From Paenacidovorax caeni (GTDB lineage: Bacteria; Pseudomonadota; Gammaproteobacteria; Burkholderiales; Burkholderiaceae_C), in assembly GCF_001298675.1 (NCBI RefSeq), contig NZ_CYIG01000010.1:1-64000 (forward strand): a stretch of 64,000 bases of DNA. Reading direction: 5' to 3'. The translations under genes were made by a program, and so were the position numbers. Below are positions 35,338 to 48,140 of this stretch, in pieces. The notes beneath the pieces are model-generated. The model made no database searches, was not told the DNA's origin, and worked only from the letters and a program-made list of their open reading frames with translations. Within the stretch, counting starts at the first letter, position 1. Every line of letters starts with the position of its first letter.

Positions 35338-35365
35338 CACAAAAGCCGCCCGGAGGCGGCCTTTG
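35338..35365 (-). terminator. Terminator between rplI and dnaB
   Basis: On the minus strand AAAGGCCGCC, TCCG and GGCGGCTTTT form a strong stem followed by GTGTTTT. It would end or reduce transcripts from the ribosomal operon before dnaB. Confidence 0.85.
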
Positions 35366-35389
35366 CAGGGCAAGCGGGGAACCCGTTGC

Positions 35390-35839
35390 TTAGGCGGTTT
35401 CGCCGTAGACCGAAACGGTCACTTCGACCACCACGTCGGTGTGCAGGGCCACGCTGATGGTGTTGTCGCCCACGGTCTTGATCAGGCCGGGCATACGGAT
35501 TTGCGACTTGACCAGCTGGAAGCCCAGCTTGTTGATCTCTTCGCAGATGTCGTGGTTGGTCACGGAACCGAACAGGCGGCCGTCCACGCCAGCCTTTTGG
35601 GTCAGCTTCACGGTGGTGCCAGCGAGCTTCTCGCCTTGGGCCTGAGCGGCAGCCAGCTTCTCAGCGGCGGCCTTTTCGAGTTCAGCGCGCTTGGCTTCGA
35701 ACTCGGCCTTGGCGGCAGCCGTGGCACGGCGGGCGCGGCCCGTGGGGATCAGGAAGTTGCGGGCGTAGCCGTCCTTGACCTTGACGATCTCGCCCAGGTT
35801 GCCGAGGTTCACGACCTTGTCGAGCAGAATGATTTGCAT
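35390..35839 (-). CDS. rplI: 50S ribosomal protein L9
   Basis: A 149-residue protein starting [32 protein letters not shown] (first part [16 protein letters not shown]), the diagnostic N-terminal RNA-binding domain of L9, then a long charged helix (residues about 42-75) and a C-terminal domain. L9 binds 23S rRNA domain V near the L1 stalk base. Last gene of the rpsF-priB-rpsR-rplI cluster, starting 12 bases after rpsR. Confidence 0.98.
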   Translation of the reverse strand: MQIILLDKVVNLGNLGEIVKVKDGYARNFLIPTGRARRATAAAKAEFEAKRAELEKAAAEKLAAAQAQGEKLAGTTVKLTQKAGVDGRLFGSVTNHDICEEINKLGFQLVKSQIRMPGLIKTVGDNTISVALHTDVVVEVTVSVYGETA

Positions 35840-35851
35840 GGTTCGTGCTCC

Positions 35852-36133
35852 TTAGATCTTGTGCTGGTCGCTGTAGGGCAGCATGGCCAGGAAACGGGCG
35901 CGCTTGATCGCCGTGTTCAGCTGGCGCTGGTAAATGGCGCGCGTGCCGGTCAGACGTGCGGGAATGATCTTGCCGTTTTCGGCAATGAAGTCACGCAGGG
36001 TGTCGACGTCCTTGTAGTCGATTTCTTCGACGCCAGCGACGGTGAAGCGGCAGAAGCGCTTGCGCTTGAACAGCAGCGACTGGGTGTTGCGCTTCGGACG
36101 CTTGTCCTTGTTGAATTTCTTGAACGTGGCCAT
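35852..36133 (-). CDS. rpsR: 30S ribosomal protein S18
   Basis: A 93-residue basic protein with [20 protein letters not shown] and the C-terminal [20 protein letters not shown] signature of S18. It binds 16S rRNA with S6 on the platform. It retains one cysteine in the FCRF motif, as in zinc-independent forms. Starts 18 bases after priB. Confidence 0.98.
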   Translation of the reverse strand: MATFKKFNKDKRPKRNTQSLLFKRKRFCRFTVAGVEEIDYKDVDTLRDFIAENGKIIPARLTGTRAIYQRQLNTAIKRARFLAMLPYSDQHKI

Positions 36134-36151
36134 TTTCGAGCCTCTTGAAAA

Positions 36152-36442
36152 TTAATCTTGTTGAATGTCCTGGATGTGGAGCACCACCGACTTGCCGTTG
36201 CGCGACATGGCCAGAAATCCCTGAAAGCGAAAACAGCTCCCGAGGTTTTGGCGTGCCAGCCGCTCAGCCAACGTACCGAAGGCCATGGCCTTGATCGCCA
36301 GCTTGACGTCCCGCGCCTGTCCTGCATCCATCTGGCGCGACCCATGTTCGAGTCGCAGATCGAGGGCAGGCAAACCGGCGGGGGTGTAGCGCAAAGGCTG
36401 GGCCTCTGCGATACAGGCGGTCAAGGCAACGTGGTTATCCAC
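36152..36442 (-). CDS. priB: Primosomal replication protein N
   Basis: A 96-residue single-domain OB-fold protein. The sequence LPALDLRLEHGSRQMDAG and FGTLAERLARQNLG with the ending LHIQDI matches PriB, which binds single-stranded DNA and works with PriA in replication restart. The start is GTG (DNHVALTA). Its position between rpsF and rpsR is the conserved betaproteobacterial order. Confidence 0.95.
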   Translation of the reverse strand: MDNHVALTACIAEAQPLRYTPAGLPALDLRLEHGSRQMDAGQARDVKLAIKAMAFGTLAERLARQNLGSCFRFQGFLAMSRNGKSVVLHIQDIQQD

Positions 36443-36457
36443 ACTCCCCGTGCGCTA

Positions 36458-36832
36458 TCAGGCGGCGGCCTGCTCAGCCTGGCTGGCCTTGCGGGCTTCT
36501 TCGCGCTCGACGGTCTTCATCATCGAGGAAGGACCCGTTTCAGCCTTCTTCTTCTGCACGGTCAGGTGACGCAGCACGGCGTCGTTGAACTTGAAGGCGT
36601 GCTCGAGCTCGGCCATCACAGCCTGGTCGGCTTCGATGTTCAGGCACAGGTAATGGGCCTTGGCAAGCTTGTTGATCAGGTACGCCAGTTGACGGCGGCC
36701 CCAGTCTTCCACGCGGTGGATCTTGCCGCCGCCCTGGGTGATCATGCCCTTGTAACGCTCCAGCATGGCCGGAACTTGCTCGCTCTGATCCGGGTGGATC
36801 AACAAAATGATTTCGTAGTGACGCATGCACAC
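36458..36832 (-). CDS. rpsF: 30S ribosomal protein S6
   Basis: A 124-residue protein beginning [21 protein letters not shown] with the S6 ferredoxin-like fold and [17 protein letters not shown] motif. S6 pairs with S18 on 16S rRNA and commonly autoregulates its operon. AAGGAG precedes the ATG. The C-terminus is acidic and alanine-rich. First gene of the operon, divergent from the heat-shock operon. Confidence 0.98.
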   Translation of the reverse strand: MCMRHYEIILLIHPDQSEQVPAMLERYKGMITQGGGKIHRVEDWGRRQLAYLINKLAKAHYLCLNIEADQAVMAELEHAFKFNDAVLRHLTVQKKKAETGPSSMMKTVEREEARKASQAEQAAA

Positions 36833-36987
36833 TCCTTTTGGTTGAAGCCGCCCGCTGCGTCAAGTAGCGGTGTGGCAAGGCAAAGGGCAAGATTATAGCC
36901 GCGCACAAAGCGCTTGTACACTTAGCCGCTCTGACTGCCGGCATTTCAACCCGCACGAAGCCGGTTTTCACACCCCAAGCCGCGCGT

Positions 36988-37015
36988 CTTGAAAAAGGCC
37001 GCCCCGCCCCCATGT
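36988..37015 (+). promoter_or_regulatory. Sigma-32 heat-shock promoter of grpE-dnaK-dnaJ
   Basis: CTTGAAA, a 14-base spacer and CCCATGT match the proteobacterial sigma-32 consensus closely. It ends 33 bases before the grpE start codon. A second CTTGAAA preceded by cytosines lies at 37607-37613 upstream of dnaK but lacks a convincing minus-10 element. Confidence 0.8.
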
Positions 37016-37048
37016 GCGGGCCGTCACGGTTTTCAACACTTTCCAAAC

Positions 37049-37591
37049 ATGTCCGAGCAAAACCCTCAAGCCACCCCGCCCTCGCCCGAAGAAGTCGAAG
37101 CCGCCATGGCCGCCAACACGGCCGACGAAATGGCGCGCCTGCAGGCCGAGCTGGCCGAACTCAAGGCCAAGAGCGCCGATCTGGCTGACCAGTTCCTGCG
37201 TGCCAAAGCCGAGGCCGAGAATGCCCGCCGCCGCGCCGAGGACGAAGTGTCGAAGGCACGCAAGTTCGGCGTCGAAAGTTTCGCCGAGAGCATGCTGGCC
37301 GTGTGCGATAGCCTCGACGCAGCCCTGGCCATCGAGAATGCCACCGTGGCCCAACTGCGCGAAGGTTCGGACGCGACGCGTCGCCAGTTGCTGTCTGCGC
37401 TGGAGCGCAACAAGGTCATCGTGGTGGCGCCGGCGCCGGGCACCAAGTTCGACCCCCACCAGCACCAGGCCATCAGCATGGTGCCGGCCGATCAGGAACC
37501 CAACACCGTGGTGAGCGTGCTGCAAAAGGGCTACCTGATCGCCGAGCGCGTGCTGCGCCCCGCCCTGGTCACCGTGGCGGCGCCGAAATAA
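37049..37591 (+). CDS. grpE: Nucleotide exchange factor GrpE
   Basis: A 180-residue protein with an N-terminal long helix ([20 protein letters not shown]), [16 protein letters not shown], the [22 protein letters not shown] block and the C-terminal beta domain ending [18 protein letters not shown]. GrpE releases ADP from DnaK. The ATG at 37049 gives the usual start MSEQN; upstream in-frame starts overlap the sigma-32 promoter and are rejected. First gene of the grpE-dnaK-dnaJ operon; hrcA is not adjacent. Confidence 0.97.
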   Translation: MSEQNPQATPPSPEEVEAAMAANTADEMARLQAELAELKAKSADLADQFLRAKAEAENARRRAEDEVSKARKFGVESFAESMLAVCDSLDAALAIENATVAQLREGSDATRRQLLSALERNKVIVVAPAPGTKFDPHQHQAISMVPADQEPNTVVSVLQKGYLIAERVLRPALVTVAAPK

Positions 37592-37673
37592 ATCGCGCCT
37601 CGCCCCCTTGAAAGCCAGCCAAGTTATCCACAGTTAACCCGCATCCAAACATTCCAGCATCACGGAGAACAAC

Positions 37674-39632
<1,959 letters not shown>

Positions 39633-39730
39633 TGCAGCGCTTGCGCTGACACAAGCCGCCGCGCTGGTGCCTGCCGTGATGCAGGTGGCCCGCGCGGCGT
39701 TGCATCTTTCAAGCCACCGGATTCCCCAGC

Positions 39731-40864
39731 ATGTCCAAACGAGACTATTACGAGGTTCTGGGCGTCCCCAAGAACGCCTCGGACGACGACATCAAGAAGG
39801 CTTATCGCAAGCTCGCGATGAAGTACCACCCTGACCGCAACCAGGGTGACGCGGCCAAGAACGCCGAGGAGAAATTCAAGGAGGCCAAGGAAGCCTACGA
39901 GATGCTCTCCGACACGCAAAAACGCGCGGCCTACGACCAGTACGGCCACGCTGGCGTGGACCCCAACATGCGCGGCCCTGGCGGCGGCGCGGAAGGCTTT
40001 GGCGGTTTCGCCGAGGCCTTTGGCGACATCTTCGGCGACATGTTCGGCGGCGCGCGCGGCGGACGCGGTGGCCGCCAGGTCTACCGCGGCAGCGACCTGT
40101 CCTACGCCATGGACATCTCGCTCGAGGAGGCCGCCAACGGCAAGGATGCGCAGATCCGCATCCCCAGCTGGGACAGCTGCGACACCTGCCACGGCAGCGG
40201 CGCCAAGCCCGGCACCAGTGCCAAGACCTGCACCACCTGCAGCGGTGCCGGTGTGGTGCAAATGCGCCAGGGTTTCTTCAGCGTACAGCAGACCTGCCCG
40301 CACTGCCGTGGCACGGGCAAGATCATTCCCGAGCCCTGCACGGCCTGCCATGGCCAGGGCAAGATCAAGCGCCAGAAGACGCTCGAGGTGAAGATCCCCG
40401 CCGGCATCGACGACGGCATGCGCATCCGCAGCACCGGCAACGGCGAGCCAGGCACCAACGGCGGCCCACCGGGCGACCTGTACATCGAGATCCGCATCCG
40501 CAAGCACGACATCTTCGAACGCGATGGCGACGACCTGCACTGCCAGGTGCCCGTGAGCTTCATCACGGCCGCGCTGGGCGGCGAGATCGAGGTGCCAACG
40601 CTGCAGGGCAAGGCCGTGATCGACATTCCCGAAGGCACACAGGCCGGCAAGCAGTTCCGCCTGCGCGGCAAGGGCATCAAGGGCGTGCGTGCCAGCTACC
40701 CCGGCGACCTGTACTGCCACATCGTGGTCGAGACGCCGGTCAAGCTCACCGAGTACCAGCGCAAGCTGCTGCGCGAACTGGAAGAGTCGCTGAAAAAAGG
40801 CGGCGGCAAGCACTCGCCCTCCGCGGAAAGCTGGACGGATCGGCTCAAGAGCTTCTTCAGCTGA
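39731..40864 (+). CDS. dnaJ: Chaperone DnaJ
   Basis: A 377-residue type I Hsp40. The J domain carries the HPD motif in [10 protein letters not shown]; a Gly/Phe-rich region follows, then four zinc-binding repeats [24 protein letters not shown] and CTACHGQG, and the C-terminal substrate domain. It delivers substrates to DnaK and stimulates its ATPase. The 98-base gap after dnaK contains a GC-rich imperfect hairpin that may tune relative expression. A strong terminator follows. Confidence 0.99.
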   Translation: MSKRDYYEVLGVPKNASDDDIKKAYRKLAMKYHPDRNQGDAAKNAEEKFKEAKEAYEMLSDTQKRAAYDQYGHAGVDPNMRGPGGGAEGFGGFAEAFGDIFGDMFGGARGGRGGRQVYRGSDLSYAMDISLEEAANGKDAQIRIPSWDSCDTCHGSGAKPGTSAKTCTTCSGAGVVQMRQGFFSVQQTCPHCRGTGKIIPEPCTACHGQGKIKRQKTLEVKIPAGIDDGMRIRSTGNGEPGTNGGPPGDLYIEIRIRKHDIFERDGDDLHCQVPVSFITAALGGEIEVPTLQGKAVIDIPEGTQAGKQFRLRGKGIKGVRASYPGDLYCHIVVETPVKLTEYQRKLLRELEESLKKGGGKHSPSAESWTDRLKSFFS

Positions 40865-40883
40865 AGTCGCGCCCCCCGCGCCC

Positions 40884-40918
40884 AAAACCGCCTGCGGCCC
40901 CGCCCAGGCGGTTTTTTT
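40884..40918 (+). terminator. Rho-independent terminator of the heat-shock operon
   Basis: ACCGCCT and AGGCGGT form a stem around a GC-rich loop, preceded by AAA and followed by seven thymines, about 20 bases after the dnaJ stop. Confidence 0.92.
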
Positions 40919-40960
40919 CTGGGTACGATGGACTGCAGGATCACCACGGAGCGTTTTTCC

Positions 40961-42325
40961 ATGAGCGTCAGCATCACCTTCCTGGGCGCCGCCGGCACCG
41001 TCACCGGCTCCAAGTACCTCGTGCAGCACGCGGGTCAGCAATTGCTGGTCGATTGCGGGCTATTCCAGGGCTACAAGAGCCTGCGCGAGATGAACTGGGA
41101 ACCGCTGCCGGTGCCCGCCTCGCGCATCGACGCCGTGGTGCTCACCCACGCCCACCTGGATCACAGCGGCTACCTGCCCCTGCTGGCACGCCAGGGCTAC
41201 GCCGGGGCGGTGCACTGCACCGCAGGCACGCGCGACCTGTGCGGCATCCTGCTGCCTGACAGCGGCCACCTGCAGGAAGAAGAGGCCTCCTACCTGAACC
41301 GCCACCGCCTGAGCCGCCACGACCCGGCACTGCCGCTGTACACACGGCTTGACGCCGTGCACAGCCTGCGCCTGCTGCAGGCCCACCCGCTGCACCAGCC
41401 TTTCGAGCCGCTGCCAGGCTGGCGCGCGCGCTTCTTCGGCGCCGGGCACATTCTGGGCGCAGCCAGCGTACTGCTTGAAGTGGGCGGGCAGCGCATCTTG
41501 TTCTCGGGCGATCTGGGCCGGCCGGACGACCCGCTGATGCTGCCGCCCGAAGCCCCCCCGGCTGCCGATGTGGTGTTGGTCGAGTCGACCTACGGTGACC
41601 GCGAGCACCCCGCGCTGTGCATGGAGGACGAACTCGCCCCCGCGCTCACGCACCTGGCCGCACACGGCGGCGTGGCCGTGGTGCCGGTGTTCGCCGTGGG
41701 ACGCGCACAGCAGCTCATGCTGGCCATCGCGCGGCTCAAGGCCCAGAACCGCATTCCGGCCAACCTGCCGGTGTACCTCGACAGCCCCATGGCCGTGAGC
41801 GCCACGCAGCTGCTGGGCGAGCACATGGGGGCGCACCGCCTCACTGCGGCGGAGCTCCACACCATGACCCAGGGCACGACGCTGGTGCGCACCACCGACG
41901 AATCCAAGGCCCTGGCGCGGCTGCACGGCCCGCGCGTGATCCTGGCTGCCAGCGGCATGGCCACGGGCGGGCGTGTGCTGCACCACCTGGCGCTGCACGC
42001 GGGCCACCATCGCAATCTGATCCTGCTCACCGGCTACCAGACCCCGGGCACACGCGGTGCACGCCTGGCTGCGGGCGAAAAAAGCGTGCGCATGCTGGGG
42101 CAGGAGGTAGCGATCCGCGCCAAGGTGCAGCAGCTGCACTCGGCCTCGGCCCATGCCGACGCCACCCAGCTCATCGGCTGGCTCGGCCAGATGCCGTCGG
42201 CGCCGGGCAAGGTGTTCGTGGTGCACGGGGACATGGGCGCCTCGGACGCGCTGCGCCAACGCATCGAGCACACGCTGCACTGGCGCGCACAGGTGCCGCA
42301 CGCCGGCGCCAGCTACACACTCTGA
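40961..42325 (+). CDS. MBL-fold RNA-processing exonuclease (beta-CASP family)
   Basis: A 454-residue metallo-beta-lactamase-fold nuclease of the beta-CASP/CPSF branch. The zinc motif [12 protein letters not shown], the [11 protein letters not shown] segment, [10 protein letters not shown] and [13 protein letters not shown], a beta-CASP domain with [11 protein letters not shown], and the C-terminal [11 protein letters not shown] motif are all present. Family members cut RNA. The ATG at 40961 gives the usual [18 protein letters not shown] start with GGAG nearby; an in-frame ATG eleven codons earlier is less likely. Confidence 0.94.
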   Translation: MSVSITFLGAAGTVTGSKYLVQHAGQQLLVDCGLFQGYKSLREMNWEPLPVPASRIDAVVLTHAHLDHSGYLPLLARQGYAGAVHCTAGTRDLCGILLPDSGHLQEEEASYLNRHRLSRHDPALPLYTRLDAVHSLRLLQAHPLHQPFEPLPGWRARFFGAGHILGAASVLLEVGGQRILFSGDLGRPDDPLMLPPEAPPAADVVLVESTYGDREHPALCMEDELAPALTHLAAHGGVAVVPVFAVGRAQQLMLAIARLKAQNRIPANLPVYLDSPMAVSATQLLGEHMGAHRLTAAELHTMTQGTTLVRTTDESKALARLHGPRVILAASGMATGGRVLHHLALHAGHHRNLILLTGYQTPGTRGARLAAGEKSVRMLGQEVAIRAKVQQLHSASAHADATQLIGWLGQMPSAPGKVFVVHGDMGASDALRQRIEHTLHWRAQVPHAGASYTL

Positions 42326-42339
42326 AGATGAAACAACAC

Positions 42340-42500
42340 CCCCCTGAGGCGCTTTGCGCCTTCCCCCCCGCTCTCGCATGGCTACGCCATGCGGGCAGGG
42401 GGACGCAGCCAGCGCGGCGGGGCGGCCCTTGCGCGGCTGCCCGCGCCTAGGCCGCGCCGGTTGCATCGGCTGCGGGTGGCGCGAGGCGCCATGGATAACT
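42340..42500. repeat. GC-rich intergenic repeat, related to 9.39-9.50 kb
   Basis: GCGGGCAGGGGGACG and GCCCTTGCGCGGCTGCCC recur in the gap after the DUF937 gene. It also contains an internal palindrome, GCATGGCTACGCCATGC. The 312-base interval between the RNase gene and the TctC gene contains this repeat, one short palindromic repeat (42508-42568) and a small GTGGG/CCCAC hairpin near 42620-42640; no gene is seen. Confidence 0.65.
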
Positions 42501-42507
42501 GAAACAC

Positions 42508-42568
42508 TTGGCCTTTTGTGGCGCTGGAGCTTACCCAGCAAGCGCTAGCAGCTCTTATTTCAGGAGCA
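42508..42568. repeat. Short palindromic repeat copy
   Basis: GGCGCTGGAGCTTACCCAGC, AAGCGCTAGCAGCTCTTATT, CAGGAGC is a full copy, including the AGGAGC tail seen in other copies. It lies between convergent genes. Confidence 0.8.
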
Positions 42569-42637
42569 CAACACCCCATAAAACCGGTGCCGCCCGAACG
42601 GGGGAAGCCGCGCAGCCGCTCAGTGGGGTGTTCCCAC

Positions 42638-43603
42638 TCACTGCGGCTGGAAGCCGCTGGTCTGGATGATCTTGCGCCACACCTGCGTGTAGGCCTGCTC
42701 GCGCGCGGCCAGTTGCGCGGGGTTCATGTGCCCTACCGTCAAGCCCATGTGCGTGAGCTGCTCGCGCACCGGCGGCAGTGCCAGCACCTCGGCCACGGCG
42801 GCGCTGAAGGTGTCGATGGCTTTCTGCGGCGTGCCCTGCGGGGCGTAGAAGCCGTAGTAGGGCATGTCTTCGAAGCCCGGCAGGCCCAGCTCGGCGAACG
42901 TGGGCACATCGGGCAGTTCGGCCTGGCGCTTGCCGCCGAGCACGGCGACGAAGCGGATCTTGCCCGCGCGGTGGCTCTCGATGAAGTCCTGCACCGAGCC
43001 AATGCCGGCCGCGATCTGGTTGCCCATCATGTCGGCCAGCAGCGGCGCGCCGCCGCGGTAAGGCGCGGCCACCAGGTCGAGCTGGTAGCGCCGCGCCAGC
43101 AGCTGCACCAGAAATTCGGGCGTGGACGCCGGTGCCGGAATGCCCACCGCGCCTTTGCCGCCGTGCTGGCTGCGCAGCCAATCGACGTAGCCGGTGAAGC
43201 TGCGCGCCGGGGTACCGCCAGCCAGCGCAAAGCCGTTGACGAAGCTGGCGATGCCGGCCACGGGCACAAAGTCTTCGTCCGGTGCAAAGCCCGGGTTCTT
43301 CACCACCTGCGGCAGGATGGAGATGGTGTGGTCGTGCGTGAGGAACAGCGTGGTGCCGTCGGCGGGCGCCATCTTCAGCGCGCGCGCCGCGATCTGGCCA
43401 CCGGCGCCGGGGCGGTTCTCCACCACCACAGGGGTGCCGAGACGGTCCTTGAGCTTGTCGGCCAGCAGCCGGGCGATGGCGTCGGTACCTCCGCCCGGGG
43501 GAAAGCCGACCAGGAGGCGCAGCGGCTTGCCGCCCTGCGCCCAGGCGGGCAGAGCGGCAGCGGCCAGTGCACTGGCGAGCAGGTGGCGGCGGGTGTGGGA
43601 CAT
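42638..43603 (-). CDS. Tripartite tricarboxylate transporter substrate-binding protein (Bug/TctC)
   Basis: A 321-residue periplasmic protein. The N-terminus MSHTRRHLLASALAAAALPAWAQ is a signal sequence with an RR pair (possible Tat export). The mature part has LLVGFPPGGGTDAIARLLA and VVENRPGAGGQIAARAL, the classic Bug motifs that bind carboxylates. Bug genes are hugely expanded in Burkholderiales. No permease genes are adjacent; the nearest tctBA is 12 kb away. Confidence 0.95.
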   Translation of the reverse strand: MSHTRRHLLASALAAAALPAWAQGGKPLRLLVGFPPGGGTDAIARLLADKLKDRLGTPVVVENRPGAGGQIAARALKMAPADGTTLFLTHDHTISILPQVVKNPGFAPDEDFVPVAGIASFVNGFALAGGTPARSFTGYVDWLRSQHGGKGAVGIPAPASTPEFLVQLLARRYQLDLVAAPYRGGAPLLADMMGNQIAAGIGSVQDFIESHRAGKIRFVAVLGGKRQAELPDVPTFAELGLPGFEDMPYYGFYAPQGTPQKAIDTFSAAVAEVLALPPVREQLTHMGLTVGHMNPAQLAAREQAYTQVWRKIIQTSGFQPQ

Positions 43604-43621
43604 GGAGGGCTCCAGCGAATG

Positions 43622-43721
43622 CTATGAATACAGGAGCTGGTAGCGCTTTCCACAAGCCAGTTTCATAATGAAAACCATCCGAAACCCTTGCTGAACAAGC
43701 GCCAGCCGCTCCTATTTTTAG
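43622..43721. repeat. Two tandem short palindromic repeat half-copies
   Basis: GAGCTGGTAGCGCTTTCC at 43634-43651 and TTGCTGAACAAGCGCCAGCC at 43688-43707 are two divergent copies of the family in one gap between argH and the Bug gene. They could be arms of a larger structure. Confidence 0.6.
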
Positions 43722-43722
43722 A

Positions 43723-45192
<1,470 letters not shown>

Positions 45193-45244
45193 GGGGAGGG
45201 AATAATCCGAAGGGTTCCGGCCCCCGGAACACCCGGACGCCGCA

Positions 45245-46282
45245 ATGCAAGAGACGCAAATTTTATCGACGCCATCCCCCGCCGCTACCGCCACGCCGAA
45301 ACGCGCCCTGGTTTTCGACGCCTGCCACGCCGGCGTGGTGCTGCGCGCCGTGCTGTTCGTCGAGGCCGTGGCCGGCGTGGGCGCGATGTTTGCCACCGAG
45401 ACCCCCGCGCAGTGGCTGGCCGCTCTGGCGCTGCTCACGGGCGGCGTGCTGCCCGCCACGCTGGCCTGGTTGCTGGTGGCCTGCAGCCTCAAGGTCTGGC
45501 TGCAGCGCCTGTCGATCGCGCAGCAGTACACGGCGGGTGTGCTGCTGGGCACCCTGGCCGGGCTGCTGGCCTGCGCCTTGCTGGCGCTGGTGCTGGCCGA
45601 CAACCCGCCCTGGCTGGCCTGCGCCGCCGCCGGCGCGCTGCTCTCGGCCCTGCTGGTGGCGGGCTTGATACTGCGTGCGCGCGCCCGTGCGCCCGCCACC
45701 ACCACGGCGCGCCTGGCCGAGCTGCAGGCGCGCATCCGCCCGCACTTTCTGTTCAACACGCTCAACAGCGCCATCGCCCTGGTGCGCGCCGAGCCCGCAC
45801 AGGCCGAAGCTCTGCTGGAGGATTTGAGCGACCTGTTCCGCCACGCCCTGGTCGAGCAGGGCGAGACGGCCACGCTGGGCGAGGAAATCCAGCTCGCGCA
45901 GCGCTACCTGGCGATCGAACAAGTGCGCTTCGGCGAGCGGCTGCGCGTGCAGTGGCTGCTTGACCCCAACGCCGACGGCGCTCACCTGCCGCCGCTGCTG
46001 CTGCAGCCACTGGTGGAAAACGCCGTCAAGCACGGCGTAGAGCCCAGCCGCCACGGCGGCAAGCTGCGCATCGCCACGCAGCGGCGCGGCGACCGGGTGG
46101 TGGTGCGCATCACCAACACCCTGCCAGCACCGCACGAGGGCAGCACCAGCACGCGCGGCCACGGCATTGCCCTGGACAACGTGCGCGCCCGCCTGGCCCT
46201 GCTGCACGACGTGCAGGCACAGTTCAGCACCAAGGTGAAGAATGGCCTGTACCAGGTGCGCATTTCGATCCCCTGCGGATGA
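45245..46282 (+). CDS. LytS/AlgZ-type sensor histidine kinase
   Basis: A 345-residue kinase with four hydrophobic segments in residues 30-140. The His_kinase domain has the phospho-acceptor [15 protein letters not shown], and the ATPase has [16 protein letters not shown] and [13 protein letters not shown]. This is the 5TM/LytS-AlgZ family rather than the EnvZ type. It is followed 96 bases later by its likely partner, a LytTR response regulator. In pseudomonads the comparable AlgZ-AlgR pair controls alginate and type IV pili; by analogy only, a surface-related role is possible here. Confidence 0.92.
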   Translation: MQETQILSTPSPAATATPKRALVFDACHAGVVLRAVLFVEAVAGVGAMFATETPAQWLAALALLTGGVLPATLAWLLVACSLKVWLQRLSIAQQYTAGVLLGTLAGLLACALLALVLADNPPWLACAAAGALLSALLVAGLILRARARAPATTTARLAELQARIRPHFLFNTLNSAIALVRAEPAQAEALLEDLSDLFRHALVEQGETATLGEEIQLAQRYLAIEQVRFGERLRVQWLLDPNADGAHLPPLLLQPLVENAVKHGVEPSRHGGKLRIATQRRGDRVVVRITNTLPAPHEGSTSTRGHGIALDNVRARLALLHDVQAQFSTKVKNGLYQVRISIPCG

Positions 46283-46378
46283 GAAACGCCCCATCGTCCG
46301 CTGGCCTGGGGCGCACCCGTTTCGTACGATGCACGCCAGCCACCGTGCCATGAATGACCAACCAGATTCGAGGAGCCC

Positions 46379-47143
46379 ATGCACATCCTGATCGTGGACG
46401 ACGAAGCCCTGGCCCGCGCACGCCTGCGCACGCTGCTGGCCGACTGCCAGGCACAGCAGCCCCAGCCGCGCTACACCGTGGCCGAGGCCGCGCACGCCGC
46501 CGAGGCCCTGGCGCTGCTGCAGTCGCCCAGCGGCCGCGCCGTCGATGCCGTGCTGCTCGACATCCACATGCCCGGCCAGGATGGGCTGGCGCTGGCGCAC
46601 GCGCTGCGCGCGCTGGCGCAGCCACCGGCCATCGTCTTCGTTACCGCGCACGCCGACCATGCCGTGAGCGCCTTTGAGTTGGACGCGGTGGACTACCTGA
46701 CCAAGCCGGTGCGCCTGCAGCGCCTGCAGCAGGCGCTGGCCAAGGTGCAGCGTGGGCGCGGCACCCCGCCCGCCCCGGCCCCAGCGCCCGCGCCCAGCGC
46801 CGAGGGCGAGGCGCTGCTCATCCAGGACCGGGGCCGCACCGAGCGCCTGCCGCTGGCCGAGGTGCTGTACCTCAAGGCCGAGCAGAAATACATCACCGCG
46901 CGCACCGCGCAGCGCACCTACGTGCTCGACGGCGCGCTGCAGGACTTCGAGGCGCGCCATCCCGCGTACTTCCTGCGTGTGCACCGCAACGCCCTGGTTG
47001 CGCGCCACGCCGTGCGTGCGCTGGAAAAATACTGCGACCCCGAGGAAGGCGACGGCTGGGCCGTGCGCCTGCACGGCCTGGCCGAGCCTGTGGCGGTATC
47101 ACGGCGCCAGATGGCTGCCGTGCGCGAGGAGCTCGCGCGCTGA
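46379..47143 (+). CDS. LytTR-family response regulator (AlgR-like)
   Basis: A 254-residue regulator. The receiver domain has VDDEALARARL, the phospho-acceptor Asp in AVLLDIHMPGQDG and Lys in YLTKPVRL. After an Ala/Pro-rich linker the LytTR DNA-binding domain follows (VLYLKAEQKYITART, FLRVHRNALVARHAV). The ATG at 46379 is used. It pairs with the preceding LytS-type kinase and ends convergent to the ZIP transporter gene. Confidence 0.94.
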   Translation: MHILIVDDEALARARLRTLLADCQAQQPQPRYTVAEAAHAAEALALLQSPSGRAVDAVLLDIHMPGQDGLALAHALRALAQPPAIVFVTAHADHAVSAFELDAVDYLTKPVRLQRLQQALAKVQRGRGTPPAPAPAPAPSAEGEALLIQDRGRTERLPLAEVLYLKAEQKYITARTAQRTYVLDGALQDFEARHPAYFLRVHRNALVARHAVRALEKYCDPEEGDGWAVRLHGLAEPVAVSRRQMAAVREELAR

Positions 47144-47165
47144 TCCTCAGCGGGCGAGACGCGCA

Positions 47166-48068
47166 TCAGTGCCCATGCCCCTCCTCGTGGTCATGGGCGT
47201 TTTCGTGCACATGGCCGTGCACCGCGCCGGTGCCGTGCGCGTAGCGGTGCACCAGGCTGCTCACGGCCATCACCATCGCCATGCCGGCCAGCAGGCACAC
47301 CACCTGCACCACGGTTTCGCGCGCGCTCAGGCGGCGTTGCAGTTGCGGAATCAGGTCGGCCAGCGCCACGTAGACGAAGCTGCTGGACGCCACCGCCAGG
47401 AAGTACGGCAGCCAGTCGTGCAGTTGCCCCACCAGGAAGTAGCCCGTCAACCCGCCCAGCGCCGTCACGGCGCCCGCCAGTGACACCTTGATGAGCGCCA
47501 TGCGGCGGCTGGCGCTGTTTTGGCGCAGCACCATCAGGTCGCCCATGTGGTGTGGCACCTCATGCGCCAGCACCGACAGGGCCGCCACCAGGCCCAGGCG
47601 CATGTCGGCCATAAAGGCCGAGGCGATGAGCACGCCGTCGCCAAAACAATGCACGCTGTCGCCCGTGAGCACCGCCCAGCCCCCCGTTGCAGGGGCGTGG
47701 TGGTGATGGTGGTCATGGTCGTGCGCATGGCCATGCGCACTGCCATCTCCGTGCCCGTGGCCCGCGTGGTCGTGCCCATGCTCATGCCCGTGGTGCCACA
47801 GCTCGGCCTTGTCGAGCAGGAAAAAGAACACCACGCCCACCAGCAGCGTGGCGAACAGGTGGCGCGCCTCCACGGCGCTCTCGAACGCCTCGGGCAGCAG
47901 GTGCATGAAGGCCGTGGCCAGCAGCGCCCCGGCGGCCAGGCTGAGCAGCTGCTGCGGGCCGACCTGGCGCGCGGGCTCTGCCAGACCGGCGCGCATCAGG
48001 AACGCGGCCACCCAGACGCTGCCGATGCCGGCAGACAGTGTGGCCAGGAGAATTGCTAGCAATGTCAT
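47166..48068 (-). CDS. ZIP-family metal transporter
   Basis: A 300-residue membrane protein with about eight helices. The metal-binding helices contain SVHCFGDGVLIASAF and LAHEVPHHMGDL, signatures of ZIP transporters. A His-rich cytoplasmic loop (about residues 90-125, repeated HGH/HDH) and a His-rich C-terminus (HGHVHENAHDHEEGHGH) are typical metal-sensing elements. It most likely imports zinc or another divalent metal. Confidence 0.94.
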   Translation of the reverse strand: MTLLAILLATLSAGIGSVWVAAFLMRAGLAEPARQVGPQQLLSLAAGALLATAFMHLLPEAFESAVEARHLFATLLVGVVFFFLLDKAELWHHGHEHGHDHAGHGHGDGSAHGHAHDHDHHHHHAPATGGWAVLTGDSVHCFGDGVLIASAFMADMRLGLVAALSVLAHEVPHHMGDLMVLRQNSASRRMALIKVSLAGAVTALGGLTGYFLVGQLHDWLPYFLAVASSSFVYVALADLIPQLQRRLSARETVVQVVCLLAGMAMVMAVSSLVHRYAHGTGAVHGHVHENAHDHEEGHGH

Positions 48069-48112
48069 AGCTTTTAGCGCTTACCCAATAAGGGCCTGCG
48101 CCTGTTTTCATC
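48061..48112. repeat. Short palindromic repeat copy at the ZIP gene start
   Basis: TCATAGCTTTTAGCGCTTAC-CCAATAAGGGCCTGCGCC is a diverged copy overlapping the first codons of the ZIP gene. Its AT-rich part covers the region where the ZIP start and ribosome binding site lie. Confidence 0.6.
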
Positions 48113-48134
48113 AAAAAAAGCCCCGAAGGGCCAG
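48113..48134 (-). terminator. Terminator after the dienelactone hydrolase gene
   Basis: On the minus strand GGCCC, TTC and GGGGC are followed by seven thymines, a short but strong terminator just after the hydrolase stop. Confidence 0.8.
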
Positions 48135-48140
48135 GAGTCG

